Assembly (NCBI RefSeq): GCF_020217005.1
Contig: NZ_JAIWOI010000241.1
Span: 1-10,000, forward strand
DNA length: 10,000 nt
Direction: 5' to 3'
Source: Rheinheimera sp.
Lineage (GTDB): Bacteria > Pseudomonadota > Gammaproteobacteria > Enterobacterales > Alteromonadaceae
In this document: in pieces, positions 8,092 to 10,000 of the stretch
How the letters are laid out: each line of letters opens with the position of its first letter
How positions within the stretch are numbered: the stretch's first letter is position 1
Notes under the pieces: generated by a model
What the model was told of the DNA's origin: nothing
The model's input: only the letters and a program-made list of their open reading frames with translations
Database searches by the model: none
Translations under genes and position numbers: made by a program

Positions 8092-8412
8092 ATGTTAGAG
8101 CCCTTTATTGAACAAAAATCACGACAGTTAATTTTTTACTTATCACGTTTTTTGCGTGGTCGTCTGCCACACAAAGAACTGCATATATTCGTCTGGGATA
8201 CACTGGAAGAATGGTCTCAGTTACGAGTCAGAAGCTGGAAACCTGAAACTCTGCGTGAACAGGTGTTCTGGCATTTACTTTATCAGATCGAATACTGGTC
8301 AGAACCTGAACTAAAACAAAACACCAAAGTACGCCGTGAGTTACAGTATTGTCTGAGCTTTTTGCACGGTTACGGACAATTGCCTTGTTATTGTGTGGGT
8401 GTCAGACCTTGA
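8092..8412 (+). CDS. Small hypothetical protein, Trp-rich, 106 residues
   Basis: I do not recognise this family. The ATG at 8092 is preceded by AGGG 9 nt upstream. The frame is open ten codons further upstream to a GTG at 8062, but that start falls in the stem-loop. The protein has no signal peptide or membrane segment and looks mostly helical and cytoplasmic. It has basic and aromatic stretches (SRQLIFYLSRFLRGRLPHK, residues 10-28) and five tryptophans in 106 residues (35, 41, 49, 60, 69). The C-terminus is short and has cysteines at 87, 99 and 101. It lies in the same direction between the cyclophilin gene and ampG, 55 nt before ampG. Codon use looks like that of its neighbours. The ribosome-binding site and operon setting suggest a real gene. 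Confidence 0.7.
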   Translation: MLEPFIEQKSRQLIFYLSRFLRGRLPHKELHIFVWDTLEEWSQLRVRSWKPETLREQVFWHLLYQIEYWSEPELKQNTKVRRELQYCLSFLHGYGQLPCYCVGVRP

Positions 8413-8467
8413 TCTAATTTATTGAAGCTGTAAGCTGGTTCCATCTTTATTTGTCCGGGCTGCCGTC

Positions 8468-9790
8468 TTGTCTGCTATCTCTGCTTTTTTCTCCTCGTTA
8501 CAACTCTATTGCCAACGTCGGGTTTTGACCATTTTTATCCTGGGTTTTTCTGGTGGTTTACCTTTAATGCTGGTGTTTGGCGTATTGTCATTCTGGCTTA
8601 GAGAAGCCGGAGTGTCCCGCGAACAAATAGGTTACTTCAGCTGGGTAGTGATGATTTATGCCATTAAATTTATCTGGTCACCTTTAATTGACCATCTCAG
8701 CTTACCTGGTCTGAAACAATGGCTGGGACGCAGGCGCAGCTGGCTGATACTGTCGCAAAGTCTGGTGATTCTGGCTGTATTATTGATGGCAAGCCTGGAT
8801 CCACAAACAGAATTAAAATGGATGGCCTTATGCGCTGTTTTGCTTGCTATAGCCTCAGCGACACAGGACATCACTATAGATGCTTATCGTATTGAAGCAG
8901 CACCAGAGCAATTACAAGCTGTTTTGGCTGCTGCATATCTGGCCGGCTACCGTCTGGCCATGATTTTCTCTTCAGCTGGCACTTTATGGATAGCAGCGTT
9001 ATTCAGCAGTTCAGAAACTGGCTACGATCTACATGCCTGGCAGTCTACTTATCTGGTGATGGCCGCTTGTATGGCTTTAGGTTTACTCACTACCCTACTT
9101 TCGCCTGAACCTGTGGTCGAGCAGCAGGTGAACACCCCTTCCATCCATAGCTCCATCAGTAAAAAACTGCTGAATTGGCTCAAAGTCGCTGTGATCGGCC
9201 CTTTTGTTGATTTCTTCAGCCGCCATGGCCTGAATGCATTACTGATACTGGCGTTGATCGCCTGTTACCGGGTGTCCGATGTGGTCATGGGGGTAATGGC
9301 CAATGTGTTTTACGTCGACATGGGGTTTAGTAAAGAAGAAGTTGCTACTGTATCAAAAATATTCGGCGTACTGATGACTTTGCTTGGTGCGGCTTTAGGC
9401 GGTTTACTGGTCAATAGCTTTGGCACACTACGCATTCTGTTTGTTGGCGCCTTGCTTAGCTCATGTACCAATTTGCTTTATTGTTATCTGAGTACCCAGG
9501 GTCACAACATTCCATTGCTGATTGCAGTTATTTCTGTCGACAATTTAAGCGCCGGCATTGCAACCAGTGCTTTCCTGGCGTATTTATCGTCCTTGGTGAA
9601 TTTAGCTTTTACCGCAACTCAATATGCCCTCTTTAGTTCCCTGATGTTATTACTGCCTAAGTTTCTCGGTGGTTTCTCAGGAGGCTGGGTAGAAGTGATG
9701 GACTATCAGGCGTTCTTTGTTATGACCGCTTTGATGGGACTACCAGCTCTTATCATTTGTTTTATTCTGATCAAAAAAACGCCGCATTAA
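8468..9790 (+). CDS. ampG: AmpG-family muropeptide MFS permease
   Basis: AmpG is an inner-membrane transporter of the major facilitator superfamily that imports GlcNAc-anhydro-muropeptides for cell-wall recycling. In species with inducible AmpC it supplies the signal for beta-lactamase induction. The 440-residue product shows family motifs: FILGFSGGLPLML (23-35), WSPLIDH (70-76), GRRRSW (87-92), SATQDITIDAYR (130-141) and GYRLAM (160-165). About 12 hydrophobic segments are visible. It is shorter than E. coli AmpG (491), mostly at the C-terminus. The likely start is a TTG at 8468 without a clear ribosome-binding site: an in-frame TGA lies at 8423 and the next ATG (residue 34) would remove the first helix. 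The stop codon lies in the loop of the terminator. In E. coli ampG directly follows yajG. Confidence 0.9.
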   Translation: MSAISAFFSSLQLYCQRRVLTIFILGFSGGLPLMLVFGVLSFWLREAGVSREQIGYFSWVVMIYAIKFIWSPLIDHLSLPGLKQWLGRRRSWLILSQSLVILAVLLMASLDPQTELKWMALCAVLLAIASATQDITIDAYRIEAAPEQLQAVLAAAYLAGYRLAMIFSSAGTLWIAALFSSSETGYDLHAWQSTYLVMAACMALGLLTTLLSPEPVVEQQVNTPSIHSSISKKLLNWLKVAVIGPFVDFFSRHGLNALLILALIACYRVSDVVMGVMANVFYVDMGFSKEEVATVSKIFGVLMTLLGAALGGLLVNSFGTLRILFVGALLSSCTNLLYCYLSTQGHNIPLLIAVISVDNLSAGIATSAFLAYLSSLVNLAFTATQYALFSSLMLLLPKFLGGFSGGWVEVMDYQAFFVMTALMGLPALIICFILIKKTPH

Positions 9791-9804
9791 AGCGGCGTTT
9801 TTTT
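9773..9804 (+). terminator. Bidirectional Rho-independent terminator at the end of ampG
   Basis: A 13-bp perfect stem pairs seven A plus CGCCGC (9773-9785) with GCGGCG plus seven T (9792-9804), with a 6-nt loop ATTAAA. The ampG stop TAA (9788-9790) lies in the loop. The A-run on one side and T-run on the other make it functional in both directions, so it can also end the convergent regulator gene on the minus strand. Confidence 0.9.
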
Positions 9805-9819
9805 CAAGATAAGAGCAAA

Positions 9820-9999
9820 TTAAGCTTCAATCAGAACTTGCTTTAACCCATCCATAGGATCTATGGCCAAAGCCTGGCAATAACGAACATATTCAACGAC
9901 ATCAAGACGACGTTCCTGATTCTCCACTTTACCGATAAAAGAATGCGGAGTGCCCAAAATTTCTGACAAACTACGCATGGTATGGCCTTTCTCCTGACG
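9820..9999 (-). CDS. XRE/Cro-CI-type helix-turn-helix regulator, C-terminal 59 residues (cut by window edge)
   Basis: The minus-strand frame, open from the window edge to a TAA at 9820-9822, encodes 59 residues. They begin within a helix-turn-helix domain: RQEKGHTMRSLSEILGTPHS, then FIGKVENQERRLDVVEYVRY and CQALAIDPMDGLKQVLIEA. The pattern of a recognition helix, then KVE-N-ERR and LDVVE, is typical of small single-domain XRE-family DNA-binding proteins. These resemble phage repressors and antitoxins but are also common as chromosomal regulators. The N-terminus and any partner gene lie outside the window, so its role cannot be judged. It converges on ampG and shares its terminator. Confidence 0.8.
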   Translation of the reverse strand, partial: RQEKGHTMRSLSEILGTPHSFIGKVENQERRLDVVEYVRYCQALAIDPMDGLKQVLIEA

Positions 10000-10000
10000 C

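Overview
The window looks like an ordinary chromosomal segment of a marine or freshwater gammaproteobacterium. The sodium-pumping NADH:quinone oxidoreductase (nqr) genes, FabV-type enoyl reductase, RlmG, BolA, a YajG-type lipoprotein and AmpG together point to the Alteromonadales/Rheinheimera-Alishewanella neighbourhood. That placement is inferred from gene content and protein style, not from a database search. No mobile element, CRISPR array, tRNA or rRNA was seen.

Layout. On the minus strand, reading right to left, nqrA, nqrB and the start of nqrC (positions 2871 down to 1) form the head of the nqr operon. Genes are packed with a 2-nt gap (A/B) and an 8-nt overlap (B/C). About 305 bases upstream of nqrA hold a likely promoter with two overlapping inverted repeats and a roughly 120-nt leader with candidate switching RNA helices. 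Next on the minus strand is a single-gene unit, fabV (3190-4383), with its own terminator and a sequence resembling a FadR operator. Then come bolA (4574-4915, with promoter and terminator) and an AlkB-family oxygenase (5039-5662, TTG start).

On the plus strand, starting head-to-head with alkB across only 32 bases, runs a tight cluster: rlmG (5695-6834), yajG (6837-7415), a periplasmic cyclophilin (7419-8024), a small unrecognised Trp-rich protein (8092-8412) and ampG (8468-9790). It ends at a strong, symmetric terminator. The last 180 bases hold the C-terminal part of an XRE/Cro-CI-type regulator on the minus strand, converging on the same terminator.

How the genes fit together. Nqr converts NADH oxidation into a sodium gradient. 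FabV performs the last reduction in fatty-acid elongation. BolA is linked to iron-sulfur/glutaredoxin biology and cell morphology, and YajG and AmpG to the envelope (AmpG to cell-wall recycling). In E. coli, as I recall, bolA is divergent from a yajG-ampG pair. Here that core is kept, but alkB, rlmG, a cyclophilin and a small protein have been added between its members.

Nothing in the window is clearly a new defence or mobile system. The most interesting signals are regulatory: the nqrA leader RNA and promoter dyads, the FadR-like site before fabV, the alternative stem-loops before the small unknown gene, and that gene itself.
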